The position numbers and the translations under genes were made by a program. A stretch of 50,339 nucleotides of DNA from Streptomyces sp. S3(2020) (GTDB taxonomy: Bacteria; Actinomycetota; Actinomycetes; Streptomycetales; Streptomycetaceae): NCBI RefSeq assembly GCF_013044505.1, contig NZ_JABERD010000060.1, positions 1-50,339 of the forward strand. The letters run 5' to 3'. Position 1 is the stretch's first letter, and every line of letters begins with the position of its first letter. A model generated the notes under the pieces. The model saw only the letters and a program-made list of their open reading frames with translations. It did no database searches and was not told the origin of the DNA. Shown in pieces: positions 9,436-17,480 of the stretch.

Positions 9436-10899
9436 TCAGCGACGCCTCAGTACCAGTCCGGACACGGCACCCACCGCCGCCGTCCCGGCCAGCGCGAACA
9501 TGCACGCCGAGAGCGCCTCCGCAGAGGTATACGCCTCGAAAGCCCCGAGTGACTCAAGCCGGTTCAAGAACAGTGTGCCGAATGCGGCGACTCCGGTCAG
9601 CTGACCGAGCTGGGTGACCGTGGCGAGCAGCCCGCTGGCGTCCGCCGCGTCCTCGGGCAGCACCGTGGCCAGCGCCCGGGTCAGCGTGGGACTGAAGGCC
9701 AGCGCGAGCCCGACACCCACGCCGGCGTACGCGACGTACACCCGCGCTCCCCCGTCACCGCCGCCGTCGAGCACCAGACCGACCCCGGCCACGGACAGCG
9801 CGGTCAGCAGGAACCCGGCCGGCGCCAGCGCGCGCTGCCAGGCCGCCGGCCACCTCCGCCAGGTCAGCCCGACCAGACCGAAGACGACCGCGGTCGGCGC
9901 GAAGGTCAGGCCGGCGCGCAGCGCGCTGTAGCCGAGACCGCCCTGGACGTGCAGCGTGAGCACGAACAGGAAGCCGCCGTTGACCGCCATGACGGCCAGG
10001 ATGCGCAGGACGGCCAGGCCCATGCCCGGGTGCCGCAGCACCCGCGGGGCGATCAGCGGATCGCCGCCGCGCCGGGCGAGCCCGGACTCGTACCGGCAGA
10101 ATCCCGCGAACAGAAAGGCGGCACCGGCCAGCGACAGCCACGACCACAGCGGCCAGTCCTCCTCCTGCCCCAGCACCAGCGGCACCGTGAACAGCGACAC
10201 GGCCGCGCCGAGCAGGACCAGGCCCGGCAGGTCCAGGCCGCGCCCGCGCGCGCTGCCGTGGCCGCGCGGCAGAACACGGCGCCCGACGATCAGGAGTACG
10301 ACGCCCACGGGCACGTTCACCAGGAACACCGGCCGCCAGCCGGTGCCGAACAGGTCGGCGCTGACCAGGACTCCGCCGAGTATCTGTCCGGCGACGGCAC
10401 CGACGGCGAGGACCGCGGAGTACGCGCCCAGCGCCTTCACCCGGGCCTCGCCGACGAAGTTCCGCTGGATGAGGCTGAGCACCTGCGGGATCATCACCGC
10501 CGAGCCGATGCCCTGGACCAGCCGGAAGGCGATCAGTTCCGTGGCGCCCTGCGCCAGGCCGCAGGCGAGCGAGGCGGCGGTGAACAGGGCCATCCCGACG
10601 AGATGGACCCGGCCGTGGCCGTACCGGTCGCCGAGGCGGGCACCGGTGATCAGCAACACGGAGTAGGTGATGGTGTATCCGGCGACCACCAGCTGCAACT
10701 CGGCGCCCGATGCCTGGAGTTCGGAACCGATGGTGGGCGCCGCGACGTTGACGATGAAGACGTCGAGCAGGGCCATGAACGTGGCGGCGAGCACGACCGC
10801 GAGCAGCGGCCGGGGGGCGTTGTCAGTGCCGGGTGTTTCACTGATCGCAGGGCTTGGAACGGGCTCGGTACCCGCTGCGGAACGGGGTGTTGTGGTCAT
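9436..10899 (-). CDS. MFS drug exporter, DHA2/EmrB-QacA type
   Basis: The 487-residue product has about 14 predicted membrane spans. It carries the family's motif A (GARLGDRYGHGRVHLVG, about residues 95-111), motif D1 near FMALLDVFIVNVAAPTI, and motif C-like glycine residues. Such proteins expel drugs or metabolites using the proton gradient. The ATG at 10899 was chosen because the first membrane helix starts about 30 residues later. Upstream in-frame codons would run into the divergent regulator. The XRE regulator is transcribed divergently from about 110 bp away, the classic layout of a regulator controlling an exporter. Confidence 0.9.
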   Translation of the reverse strand: MTTTPRSAAGTEPVPSPAISETPGTDNAPRPLLAVVLAATFMALLDVFIVNVAAPTIGSELQASGAELQLVVAGYTITYSVLLITGARLGDRYGHGRVHLVGMALFTAASLACGLAQGATELIAFRLVQGIGSAVMIPQVLSLIQRNFVGEARVKALGAYSAVLAVGAVAGQILGGVLVSADLFGTGWRPVFLVNVPVGVVLLIVGRRVLPRGHGSARGRGLDLPGLVLLGAAVSLFTVPLVLGQEEDWPLWSWLSLAGAAFLFAGFCRYESGLARRGGDPLIAPRVLRHPGMGLAVLRILAVMAVNGGFLFVLTLHVQGGLGYSALRAGLTFAPTAVVFGLVGLTWRRWPAAWQRALAPAGFLLTALSVAGVGLVLDGGGDGGARVYVAYAGVGVGLALAFSPTLTRALATVLPEDAADASGLLATVTQLGQLTGVAAFGTLFLNRLESLGAFEAYTSAEALSACMFALAGTAAVGAVSGLVLRRR

Positions 10900-11008
10900 G
10901 GCGTCGAGCGTGACGGCACTGCGGTACGGGTGCCGAGAGCCCGCTGATGCTGGTACTGACAGCACCTGGCAAGCGCCGGGCCGGGCGGCGAGGATGGGGG
11001 ATGTGACG

Positions 11009-11896
11009 ATGGGGACGACACAGCGCCGCCGACCCGAGCTGGCCGCGTTTCTGCGCACCAGGCGCGCCCGGGTGACACCGGCGGACGTGGGGATGCCACC
11101 GGGCTTACGGCGCCGCACTCCGGGACTGCGCCGCGAGGAGGTCGCCCAGCTCTCGGGGGTGGGGATCACCTGGTACACGTGGCTGGAGCAGGGCCGCCCG
11201 ATCAACGCCTCCGCGCAGGTCCTGGACGCCGTGGCGCGCACCCTGCGTCTCGATCCGCCGGAGCGCGAGCATCTGTACCACCTGGCCGAAGTGCCGTACG
11301 CCACACCCACGCCGCAGTCCCCGGCGCAGACCGTGGGACCGGAGATCCAGGGCATCATCGACGCCCTCGACCCGCGTCCGGCGGTGGTCTACAACGCGCG
11401 GTACGACATCCTGGCCGCCAACCCCGTCTACCGTGCCCTGTTCGTGGACCGGGCGAGGGACGGCACCGGCCGGCTCAACGCGCTGTGGGGGCTGTTCGCG
11501 GTGCCGGAGGAGGACTGCCCGCTGATGTTCCGGGAGTCGGAGCTGCCGGTGATGGTGGCCACCTTGCGCGCCGCCTACGGACTGCATGCCGGGGAGCCCG
11601 TCTGGGAGGACTTCATACGCCGACTGTCCGCGGCGAGCCCGCTGTTCACCCGCCTCTGGGAGAGCGGTGACGTGGCGGAGCCCGGGCAGCGGGTGAAGGT
11701 CTTCCGCCACGCCGCGGTGGGCGAGCTGCGGATGACGTCGGTCTCACTGTCGGTCAACGGGATGCCGGAGTGCCGGATCGTCGTCTACACACCGGACGAC
11801 GAGGAGACGGTCCAGCGCACGGCCACGCTGATGGAAAGGAAAAATCCCGCCCTGTGCAGGACGGGATCTTCCATCTGTGGAGCTAAGGAGAATTGA
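11009..11896 (+). CDS. XRE-family regulator with MmyB-like ligand domain
   Basis: The product is about 295 residues. An N-terminal helix-turn-helix (about 5-75; LRREEVAQLSGVGITWYTWLEQGR) is followed by an MmyB-like C-terminal domain (about 100-275; NARYDILAANPVYRALF, then the ending VVYTPDDEE). The ATG at 11009 has GGGGGA seven bases upstream; GTG 11003 and ATG 10994 are alternatives. Codon 33 (11105-11107) is TTA, the rare Leu codon read by the bldA tRNA, so translation is likely tied to development. The domain is complete near 11825. The frame then runs through the antisense terminator and ends inside the tRNA-Ala gene (19-nt overlap), suggesting the original stop was lost. It probably controls the divergent MFS gene. 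Confidence 0.88.
   Translation: MGTTQRRRPELAAFLRTRRARVTPADVGMPPGLRRRTPGLRREEVAQLSGVGITWYTWLEQGRPINASAQVLDAVARTLRLDPPEREHLYHLAEVPYATPTPQSPAQTVGPEIQGIIDALDPRPAVVYNARYDILAANPVYRALFVDRARDGTGRLNALWGLFAVPEEDCPLMFRESELPVMVATLRAAYGLHAGEPVWEDFIRRLSAASPLFTRLWESGDVAEPGQRVKVFRHAAVGELRMTSVSLSVNGMPECRIVVYTPDDEETVQRTATLMERKNPALCRTGSSICGAKEN
11105..11107 (+). promoter_or_regulatory. TTA (bldA) codon in the XRE regulator
   Basis: The in-frame TTA encodes the Leu of PPGLRRR. In Streptomyces such codons need the bldA tRNA and commonly occur in regulators of secondary metabolism and in acquired genes. I found no other in-frame TTA in the genes of this window that I checked. Confidence 0.8.
11844..11867 (-). terminator. 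Terminator of tRNA-Ala copy 2
   Basis: A stem of about nine pairs with one C-A mismatch and a short loop is followed on the minus strand by ATTTTTCC. It lies 11 bases beyond the tRNA 3' end and antisense to the end of the XRE gene. Confidence 0.75.
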
Positions 11897-11950
11897 ACTC
11901 CTGACCTCCTGCATGCCATGCAGGCGCTCTACCAACTGAGCTATAGCCCC
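11878..11950 (-). tRNA. tRNA-Ala (anticodon GGC), copy 2
   Basis: All 73 bases are identical to the tRNA at 8781-8853. The identical block is 78 bp (11874-11951) and ends abruptly on both sides. The last 19 bases of the XRE coding region lie on the opposite strand within its 3' end. The two copies form a direct repeat flanking a 3.0-kb segment. Confidence 0.97.
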
Positions 11951-11957
11951 TCGCTGA

Positions 11958-11982
11958 GTTCGTCCCGCTCGGCGGGGCGAAC
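11958..11982 (-). terminator. Hairpin between the phosphatase gene and tRNA-Ala copy 2
   Basis: A 10-bp stem with one wobble pair (GTTCGTCCCG/CGGGGCGAAC, five-base loop) lies 43 bases beyond the stop of the phosphatase gene. It has no T-run. It may terminate that operon or act as a processing site before the tRNA. Confidence 0.4.
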
Positions 11983-12025
11983 AAGAAGAACTTTAGCCTG
12001 CGACCTGCCGGAAAGTGAAATCCGC

Positions 12026-12697
12026 TCAGTCGTCGTCGCCGAGCACCGGTTCCGGCAGCGTGCCGGCGTTGTGCTCCAGGAGACGCCAGCCGCGGGCGCC
12101 TTCGCCGAGGACCGACCAGCAGCAGTTGGAGAGGCCGCCGAGGCTCTCCCAGTGCCGGGCCTCCAGGCCGAGGAGACGGCCGATGGTGGTGCGGATCGTG
12201 CCGCCGTGGCTGACGACGACGAGCGTGCCGTCGTCGGGGAGCTTGTCGGCGTGCCGGGTCACCACGGGGGCGGCCCGGTCGGCCACCTCGGTCTCCAGTT
12301 CGCCGCCGCCGCGGCGGATCGGCTCACCGCGCTTCCACGCGGCGTACTCGTCCCCGTACGAGGCGATGATCTCCTCGTGCGTCAGCCCCTGCCAGATGCC
12401 CGCGTAGGTCTCGCGCAGGCCCTCGTCATGGCTGACGTCCAGGCCGGTGAGCACGGCGAGCTCGCCGGCCGTGTTCGCGGCCCGCTTGAGGTCCGAGGCG
12501 ACGATCGCGTCGGGCTTCAGGGAGGCGAGCAGCCGGGCGGCCCGGCGGGCCTGGGACACGCCGGTCTCGGTGAGCTCGACGTCCGTGGTGCCCTGGAAAC
12601 GGCGCTCCACATTCCAGGCGGTCTGGCCGTGCCGCCACAGAATGACGCGGCGGCCCCGGCCGGGCCGGCCGACCGTCACCTCACCGGTGGCACTCAC
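12026..12697 (-). CDS. Histidine phosphatase superfamily (phosphoglycerate-mutase-like) protein
   Basis: The 223-residue product has the phosphohistidine signature LWRHGQT (about 20-26), the second catalytic region ASDLKRAANTA, the acid-containing RETYAGIWQGLT and VVVSHGGTIRTTIG near the C-terminus. These are the four active-site elements of the RHG superfamily. Substrate cannot be read from the sequence; many actinobacterial members dephosphorylate metabolites and are not glycolytic mutases. The GTG start overlaps the rsfS stop by four bases (GTGA), and the pairing nadD-LCP-rsfS-phosphatase is conserved in actinomycetes. Confidence 0.92.
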   Translation of the reverse strand: MSATGEVTVGRPGRGRRVILWRHGQTAWNVERRFQGTTDVELTETGVSQARRAARLLASLKPDAIVASDLKRAANTAGELAVLTGLDVSHDEGLRETYAGIWQGLTHEEIIASYGDEYAAWKRGEPIRRGGGELETEVADRAAPVVTRHADKLPDDGTLVVVSHGGTIRTTIGRLLGLEARHWESLGGLSNCCWSVLGEGARGWRLLEHNAGTLPEPVLGDDD

Positions 12698-13140
12698 CGC
12701 CAGTCACCACCGAGGTCCTCGGTGTCCTCGGCGGCCTTCAGCTTGGCGTGCTCCTCGGCCTTGCCGCGGGTGGCCTTGGCCTCCTCGGGCAGGTCGAGCT
12801 CGGGGCAGTCCTTCCACAGCCGCTCCAGGGCGTAGAAGACACGCTCCTCGCTGTGCTGGACGTGGACGACGATGTCGACGTAGTCGAGCAGGACCCAGCG
12901 GGCCTCGCGGTCGCCCTCGCGGCGCACCGGCTTGACGCCGAGCTCCTTCTGGAGCCGCTCCTCGATCTCGTCGACGATCGACTTGACCTGGCGGTCGTTG
13001 GGCGCGGAGGCCAGCAGGAAGGCGTCCGTGATCGACAGTACGTCGCTGACGTCGTAGGCGATGATGTCGTGCGCGAGCTTGTCGGCGGCCGCCTGTGCGG
13101 CGGTGTGGATGAGCTCGATGGAGCGGTCAGTGGCGGTCAC
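12694..13140 (-). CDS. rsfS: Ribosomal silencing factor RsfS
   Basis: The 148-residue product has the RsfS/Iojap core: HDIIAYDVSDVLSITDAFLLAS (split over about 24-45), a histidine/tryptophan surface in RWVLLDYVDIVVHV, and ERVFYALERLWKD. RsfS binds L14 on the 50S subunit and blocks 30S joining when nutrients are low. A charged C-terminal tail (about 118-148, KATRGKAEEHAKLKAAED) extends beyond the minimal family. The start is GTG at 13140 with only a weak ribosome site. It overlaps the downstream phosphatase start by four bases. Confidence 0.95.
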   Translation of the reverse strand: MTATDRSIELIHTAAQAAADKLAHDIIAYDVSDVLSITDAFLLASAPNDRQVKSIVDEIEERLQKELGVKPVRREGDREARWVLLDYVDIVVHVQHSEERVFYALERLWKDCPELDLPEEAKATRGKAEEHAKLKAAEDTEDLGGDWR

Positions 13141-13217
13141 TACACGGCTTTCGGTCGGTGGTCACTTGACATCAAGGGTCTCACGGACCGCCGCAGGCAC
13201 CCCATTCCTTAAATGGA

Positions 13218-14999
13218 TCACGACGACGAGGGCTCGTAGTCCTGGCCGAGGACCACGGAGACGTTCGCGTTCGAGGTGGTCTTGCCCTTGGTGACGGCGC
13301 TGGTGGGCAGACCCAGGGTCTTGGCGACCTCGGTGGCGTTCTCCTTGTCGGCGGCGTCGGTGTAGACGACCTTGGACGCGGTCTGGGCGGCGGACGCGGT
13401 GCCGCCCTCCAGGAAGGTGAAGCCGCCGTTGAGGAGCACGATGCGGGCCTTCTCGGTGTTGCCCTTGACCCCACTGGCGTTCTGGACGGAGACGCGGACG
13501 GCGGCGTCCTTGTCGGGGCTCTTCGCGGTGCCGCCGAGGACGTCCTTGACCACGCTGCCGCTGGCCTGGGCACTCAGGGTGCCGTCGGTCTGGACGGGCA
13601 GCAGGGCGGTCTTGTAGTCGCCGCCCTTGGCGAGGTCGGCGAGCTTGGCGAGGAAGGTGCCGAGGTCCTTGTCGGTGAGCGACGGGTCGAGGATCTGCGC
13701 CAGCGTCTGGACGGTGACCGTGGCGCCCTGGGCGTCGGAGGACACCTTGCGCAGCACGCCCTGCATGACCTGCCCGAACCGCTCCAGCTGGGCGTTCTGG
13801 GCCTCGCCGGAGGCGCGGTAGGTGGCGTAGGCGACGGCCGCCTTGCCGCCGAGGGTGCGGTCCTTGCCCTTGCTCACCAGGGGCGCGGTGCCCTTCTTGC
13901 CGCCCGGGTCGGGCACGTCGGCGTCGGCGTCGACCTCGATGTTGCCGATGATGTCGACGAGATTCTGGAGGTAGGGGGTGTCCAGGCGCCAGGTGCCCTG
14001 GATCTCGGTGCCGAGGACCGTGTCGATGGCCTCGCGGGTGCCGGAGGAGCCGTCGTCCTCGACCGACTTGGCGAGGGTGGTCGTGGAGCCGTCGTCGTCG
14101 GCCACGGCGAGGGAGTTGGGGAGCAGGACCGTGGTGCCCTGCTCGGTGGTGGTGTTGTCGACGAGCAGCGCCGTGGAGGTGCCGCCCTTCTTGGTGTTGT
14201 GCAGGTGGACGACGATCACGTCGCGGTTCTGGGCGGCCGCGGACGTGGCGGTGCCCGTCTTGGAGTCGGAGGAGGACAGGCCGGGCAGTTTCCCGGCGTA
14301 CCAGAGGTAGCCGACGCCGCCGACCGCGGTCAGCGCCAGGACCACGACGAGGGCGACGAGGCGGCTGCGGGCGCGGCGCTTGGCCTCCTCGCGCCGCTCG
14401 GTGCGGTTCTCGGTGAAGTTCAGCCAGTCGATGACGTCCTCGGAGTCGGTGTCCGGCTCCTCGACGAAGGCGAACTGCCCGGTCGCGTAGTCCCGTTCGG
14501 ACCGGCCGCCGCCGACCGGACCGTCCGTCTCCTCGGCCGGGCCGGCCTGCTGCGGGATGTAGGCGGTCTGCTCGGCGACACGGGGCTGCTGCCCGCTCGC
14601 GGCGGCGCGGCCGTAGGGGTCGTACGACGTCCCGGGCGCCCCGGGCGCGCCTTGTGTCCCCGCGTACCCGTACGGGTCGTAGGACGGCGCGGGAGCCTGC
14701 CGGCCGGTGTCGTACGGGTCGTACGGGGGCACGGGGTGCTGGCCGCCCGTGTCGTACGGCGCGACGGGGTGCTGACTGCCGGTGTCGTACGGCTGCCCGG
14801 GGTACTGCCCCGTCTGCTGTCCGCCCGCCGCGTACGGGTCGTAGCCGTAGCCCTGTTGCTGCGCGTACGGGTCGTACGGCTGCTGCCGCGGCTGCTGGGC
14901 GGACGGCTGGTAGACGGGCCGGCCGTACTCGTCGTAGCCGACGAGCTCGTACCGGTCGTCGTGGTCGCCGCCGTGTCCCGCGTCGTATCGGTCGTTCAC
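13218..14999 (-). CDS. LCP/LytR_C-type wall glycopolymer protein (PdtA-like by synteny)
   Basis: The 593-residue product has three parts. The N-terminal cytoplasmic tail (1-200) has many YDPY and YDTG repeats; a single membrane span lies near 235-258; the extracellular region ends in a LytR_C domain (about 485-585; VSVQNASGVKGNTEKARIVL). The middle shows only remnants of the LCP fold (IIGNIEVDADADVP; GGKAAVAYATYRASGEA...LERFGQVMQGVL). The usual Asp-x-Met-Met and the SxPRD arginine are not evident. The slot between nadD and rsfS is that of S. coelicolor SCO2578, reported as PdtA, which attaches polydiglycosylphosphate to the wall. The start is GTG 14999 with AGGGG six bases upstream, 16 bases after nadD. 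Confidence 0.8.
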   Translation of the reverse strand: MNDRYDAGHGGDHDDRYELVGYDEYGRPVYQPSAQQPRQQPYDPYAQQQGYGYDPYAAGGQQTGQYPGQPYDTGSQHPVAPYDTGGQHPVPPYDPYDTGRQAPAPSYDPYGYAGTQGAPGAPGTSYDPYGRAAASGQQPRVAEQTAYIPQQAGPAEETDGPVGGGRSERDYATGQFAFVEEPDTDSEDVIDWLNFTENRTERREEAKRRARSRLVALVVVLALTAVGGVGYLWYAGKLPGLSSSDSKTGTATSAAAQNRDVIVVHLHNTKKGGTSTALLVDNTTTEQGTTVLLPNSLAVADDDGSTTTLAKSVEDDGSSGTREAIDTVLGTEIQGTWRLDTPYLQNLVDIIGNIEVDADADVPDPGGKKGTAPLVSKGKDRTLGGKAAVAYATYRASGEAQNAQLERFGQVMQGVLRKVSSDAQGATVTVQTLAQILDPSLTDKDLGTFLAKLADLAKGGDYKTALLPVQTDGTLSAQASGSVVKDVLGGTAKSPDKDAAVRVSVQNASGVKGNTEKARIVLLNGGFTFLEGGTASAAQTASKVVYTDAADKENATEVAKTLGLPTSAVTKGKTTSNANVSVVLGQDYEPSSS

Positions 15000-15015
15000 C
15001 GGTGCCCCTCTCGGC

Positions 15016-15639
15016 TCACTCGCCGCGGTACAGCTCGCGCTTGTCGATGTAGCGCACGACTCCGTCCGGCACCATGTACCAGATGGGGTCTCCCTTGGCG
15101 ACTCTCGCACGGCAGTCCGTCGAGGAGATGGCCAGCGCGGGAACCTCCACGAGAGAGACACCGCCCTCCGGGAGCCCCGCGTCCGTGAGGTGGTGGCCGG
15201 GGCGGGTGACCCCGATGAAGTGCGCCAGGGAGAACAGCTCCTCGGTGTCGCGCCAGGTCAGCAGCTGGGCGAGGGCGTCGGCGCCGGTGATGAAGAAGAG
15301 GTCCGTGTCGGGGTTGAGCGCGCGCAGGTCGCGCAGGGTGTCCACGGTGTAGGTGGGGCCGCCGCGGTCGAGGTCGATCCGGCTCACCGAGAACTGCGGG
15401 TTCTCGGCGGTCGCGATCACCGTCATCAGGTAGCGGTCCTCGGCCGGCGAGACGCTGCGGTGGCTCTTCTGCCACGGCTGCCCGGTCGGTACGAACACCA
15501 CCTCGTCCAGGTGGAACTGCGCGGCGACCTCGCTGGCCGCCACGAGGTGCCCGTGGTGGATCGGGTCGAACGTCCCGCCCATGACGCCGAGACGGCGCTT
15601 GCCGGGGTTCGACGGGCCGTTGCCCGGGCCGGTAGGCAT
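15016..15639 (-). CDS. nadD: Nicotinate-nucleotide adenylyltransferase
   Basis: NadD joins ATP and nicotinate mononucleotide to form deamido-NAD in NAD biosynthesis. The 207-residue product has the nucleotidyltransferase signature GGTFDPIHHGH (21-31), the ATP-contacting ISSTDCR near 178-184, and FITGADALAQLLTWRDTEEL in the middle. The ATG at 15639 was preferred because GGGAG lies eight bases upstream; an ATG at 15654 would add five residues. It leads the run nadD, LCP protein, rsfS, phosphatase. Confidence 0.95.
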   Translation of the reverse strand: MPTGPGNGPSNPGKRRLGVMGGTFDPIHHGHLVAASEVAAQFHLDEVVFVPTGQPWQKSHRSVSPAEDRYLMTVIATAENPQFSVSRIDLDRGGPTYTVDTLRDLRALNPDTDLFFITGADALAQLLTWRDTEELFSLAHFIGVTRPGHHLTDAGLPEGGVSLVEVPALAISSTDCRARVAKGDPIWYMVPDGVVRYIDKRELYRGE

Positions 15640-15732
15640 GTCCTGCTCTCCCATGCGTGCAGACCCTACCGGCCCGTCCTGAGAGCACCGGTCACAGGAG
15701 GCCCGGAGTGCCCCGCTATGGGCACGGGTGCC

Positions 15733-15897
15733 TCAGCGGTCGCGGTTGAAGCGGGTGGTGATCCACAGCAGCAGCATCAGGATGACGAACGCGCCGCCAC
15801 CGGTGAGAAGGGGGCTGAGGCTCTCGTGGTTGCCGCCGTGCTCCTCGCCCTCGGCGGCAAAGGTGACCAACTGGGCTGCGGCGCTGTGGAAGCTCAT
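15733..15897 (-). CDS. Small single-span membrane protein (54 aa)
   Basis: The minus-strand frame from ATG 15897 to TGA 15733 encodes 54 residues. A hydrophilic N-terminus with His and Glu (EGEEHGGNHES) is followed by one membrane span (LLTGGGAFVILMLLLWI, about 28-45) and a short basic end (TTRFNRDR). Topology is probably N-out with the basic end in the cytoplasm. The gene lies 93 bases before the nadD start and is co-oriented. A small membrane protein at this place is common in Streptomyces; function is unknown. There is only a weak ribosome site. Confidence 0.7.
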   Translation of the reverse strand: MSFHSAAAQLVTFAAEGEEHGGNHESLSPLLTGGGAFVILMLLLWITTRFNRDR

Positions 15898-16039
15898 CTT
15901 CGGCAGGACCTATCCGGTGTGGGCGGGATAAAGACGTCGGCCCATCGTAAGCGGGCGGCTCGGCGGCGATCACGCCGACTCCGCCGTTGGGGCGCCGGGT
16001 TGCCGTCCCGGATCGCCGCGAGGGAACTTCCGCGCTCTC

Positions 16040-16201
16040 TCAGTCGTCCTTCTGCCTGTAGCCACGCAGCAGGAACCACGCGGTCAGCGCACAGCCCACC
16101 AGCATCACGACCAGTACCACCCGGAGCAGGTTTCCCGGCCCTTGCTGCTCGGCTGCGCCCGTGGCTCCGGCGAGCCAGGCGGACGCGGGGTCGTGCTCCA
16201 T
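16040..16201 (-). CDS. Small single-span membrane protein (53 aa)
   Basis: The minus-strand frame from ATG 16201 to stop 16040 encodes 53 residues. A soluble N-terminus (MEHDPASAWLAGATGAAEQQ) precedes one membrane span (LLRVVLVVMLVGCALTAWFLL, split over about 25-45) and the basic tail RGYRQKDD. AAGGAG lies eight bases before the start. It is divergent from the M48 protease gene, and the 124-bp gap must hold both promoters. Function unknown. Confidence 0.72.
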   Translation of the reverse strand: MEHDPASAWLAGATGAAEQQGPGNLLRVVLVVMLVGCALTAWFLLRGYRQKDD

Positions 16202-16325
16202 GACGGGACTCCTTCGCTGTACTGCCCGTCCACCGTATCTCCGCCTAGGCTGGGCTCTGCTTCGGGGGCGCAAAGGACCGCACAAGGGTCCGCAAAGGGC
16301 CACTCTCACGCACATGGGGGAAGAC

Positions 16326-17435
16326 ATGTCCGACGACGGCCACGAGCAGAACGGGCACGAGGAGAACGGGCACGAGAACGTGCCGAGCAGGCAGCGCAGG
16401 CGCTTCCCCGGAATCTCCTCGCGTGCGTACGAGCACCCCGCCGACCGCTCCGCCCTGGTGGCGCTGCGGAAGCTGAGCGGGTTCGACACCGTCTTCAAGG
16501 CGCTCAGCGGGCTGCTGCCCGAGCGGAGCCTGCGGCTGCTGTTCCTGTCCGACTCCGTGCGGGTGTCGGACCAGCAGTTCTCGTACCTCAACGACATGCT
16601 GCGGGACGCCTGTTACATCCTGGACCTGGAGAAGGTCCCGCCGATGTACGTCAGCCAGGACCCGAAGCCGAACGCGATGTGCATCGGCCTGGACGAGCCG
16701 ATCATCGTCGTCACCACGGGCCTCGTCGATCTGCTGGACGAGGAGGAGATGCGGGCGGTCGTCGGGCACGAGGTGGGGCACGCCCTGTCCGGTCACGCGG
16801 TCTACCGGACCATCCTGCTGTTCCTGACCAACCTCGCCATCCGGGTGGCGTGGATCCCGCTGGGCAGCCTCGCGATCATGGCGATCGTGACCGCGCTGCG
16901 CGAGTGGTTCCGCAAGTCGGAGCTGTCGGCGGACCGGGCGGGGCTGCTGGTGGGCCAGGACCTGCGGGCCTCGATGCGGGGTCTGATGAAGCTGGCGGGC
17001 GGCCACCATCTGCACGAGATGAACGTGGACGCGTTCCTGAAGCAGGCCGAGGAGTACGAGGCCGGGGGCGACCTGCGCGACTCCGTGCTGAAGATCCTCA
17101 ACGTCCTGCCGCGCTCCCACCCCTTCACCACCGTGCGGGCGGCCGAGCTGAAGAAGTGGTCCGAGTCCCGCGACTACCAGCGGATCATGGACGGCCACTA
17201 CCCGCGGCGCACCGAGGACAAGGACACCTCGGTCACGGACTCCTTCCGTGAGTCGGCGGCCAGCTACGCGAGCAATGTGAAGAGCTCCAAGGACCCGCTG
17301 ATGAAGCTGGTCACCGACATCGCCGGCGGAGCGGGCGACCTGGGCGGCCGCGTCCGCCGGGGCTTCGGCGGCTTCACGACCACGACCCCGAGGGACGAGG
17401 AGCCTCCGACCGACACGCCTCGCGCCGAGGACTGA
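16326..17435 (+). CDS. M48-family zinc metalloprotease
   Basis: The 369-residue product has the zinc motif HEVGH (148-152) with the third-ligand region SELSADRAGL near 197-206, typical of M48. A hydrophobic pair of helices follows the HExxH (about 160-190; ILLFLTNLAIRVAWIPLG), so it is probably membrane-associated. The N-terminus has an unusual run of His, Asn and Glu (GHEQNGHEENGHENV, residues 5-19). The C-terminus is Gly- and Arg-rich and disordered. ATG 16326 has GGGGGAAG upstream; ATG 16314 would add four residues. The downstream gene on the other strand converges within 46 bp. Confidence 0.9.
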   Translation: MSDDGHEQNGHEENGHENVPSRQRRRFPGISSRAYEHPADRSALVALRKLSGFDTVFKALSGLLPERSLRLLFLSDSVRVSDQQFSYLNDMLRDACYILDLEKVPPMYVSQDPKPNAMCIGLDEPIIVVTTGLVDLLDEEEMRAVVGHEVGHALSGHAVYRTILLFLTNLAIRVAWIPLGSLAIMAIVTALREWFRKSELSADRAGLLVGQDLRASMRGLMKLAGGHHLHEMNVDAFLKQAEEYEAGGDLRDSVLKILNVLPRSHPFTTVRAAELKKWSESRDYQRIMDGHYPRRTEDKDTSVTDSFRESAASYASNVKSSKDPLMKLVTDIAGGAGDLGGRVRRGFGGFTTTTPRDEEPPTDTPRAED

Positions 17436-17480
17436 CGGAACCGGACCCACCTGGGGGCACGAGGAACTGGGTGTACCCGC

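Noticed and set aside
8777..11951. Full integrative element at tRNA-Ala
   Set aside because: No integrase, excisionase or replication gene lies between the tRNA copies, so it cannot be called an integrative element; only the duplication is supported.
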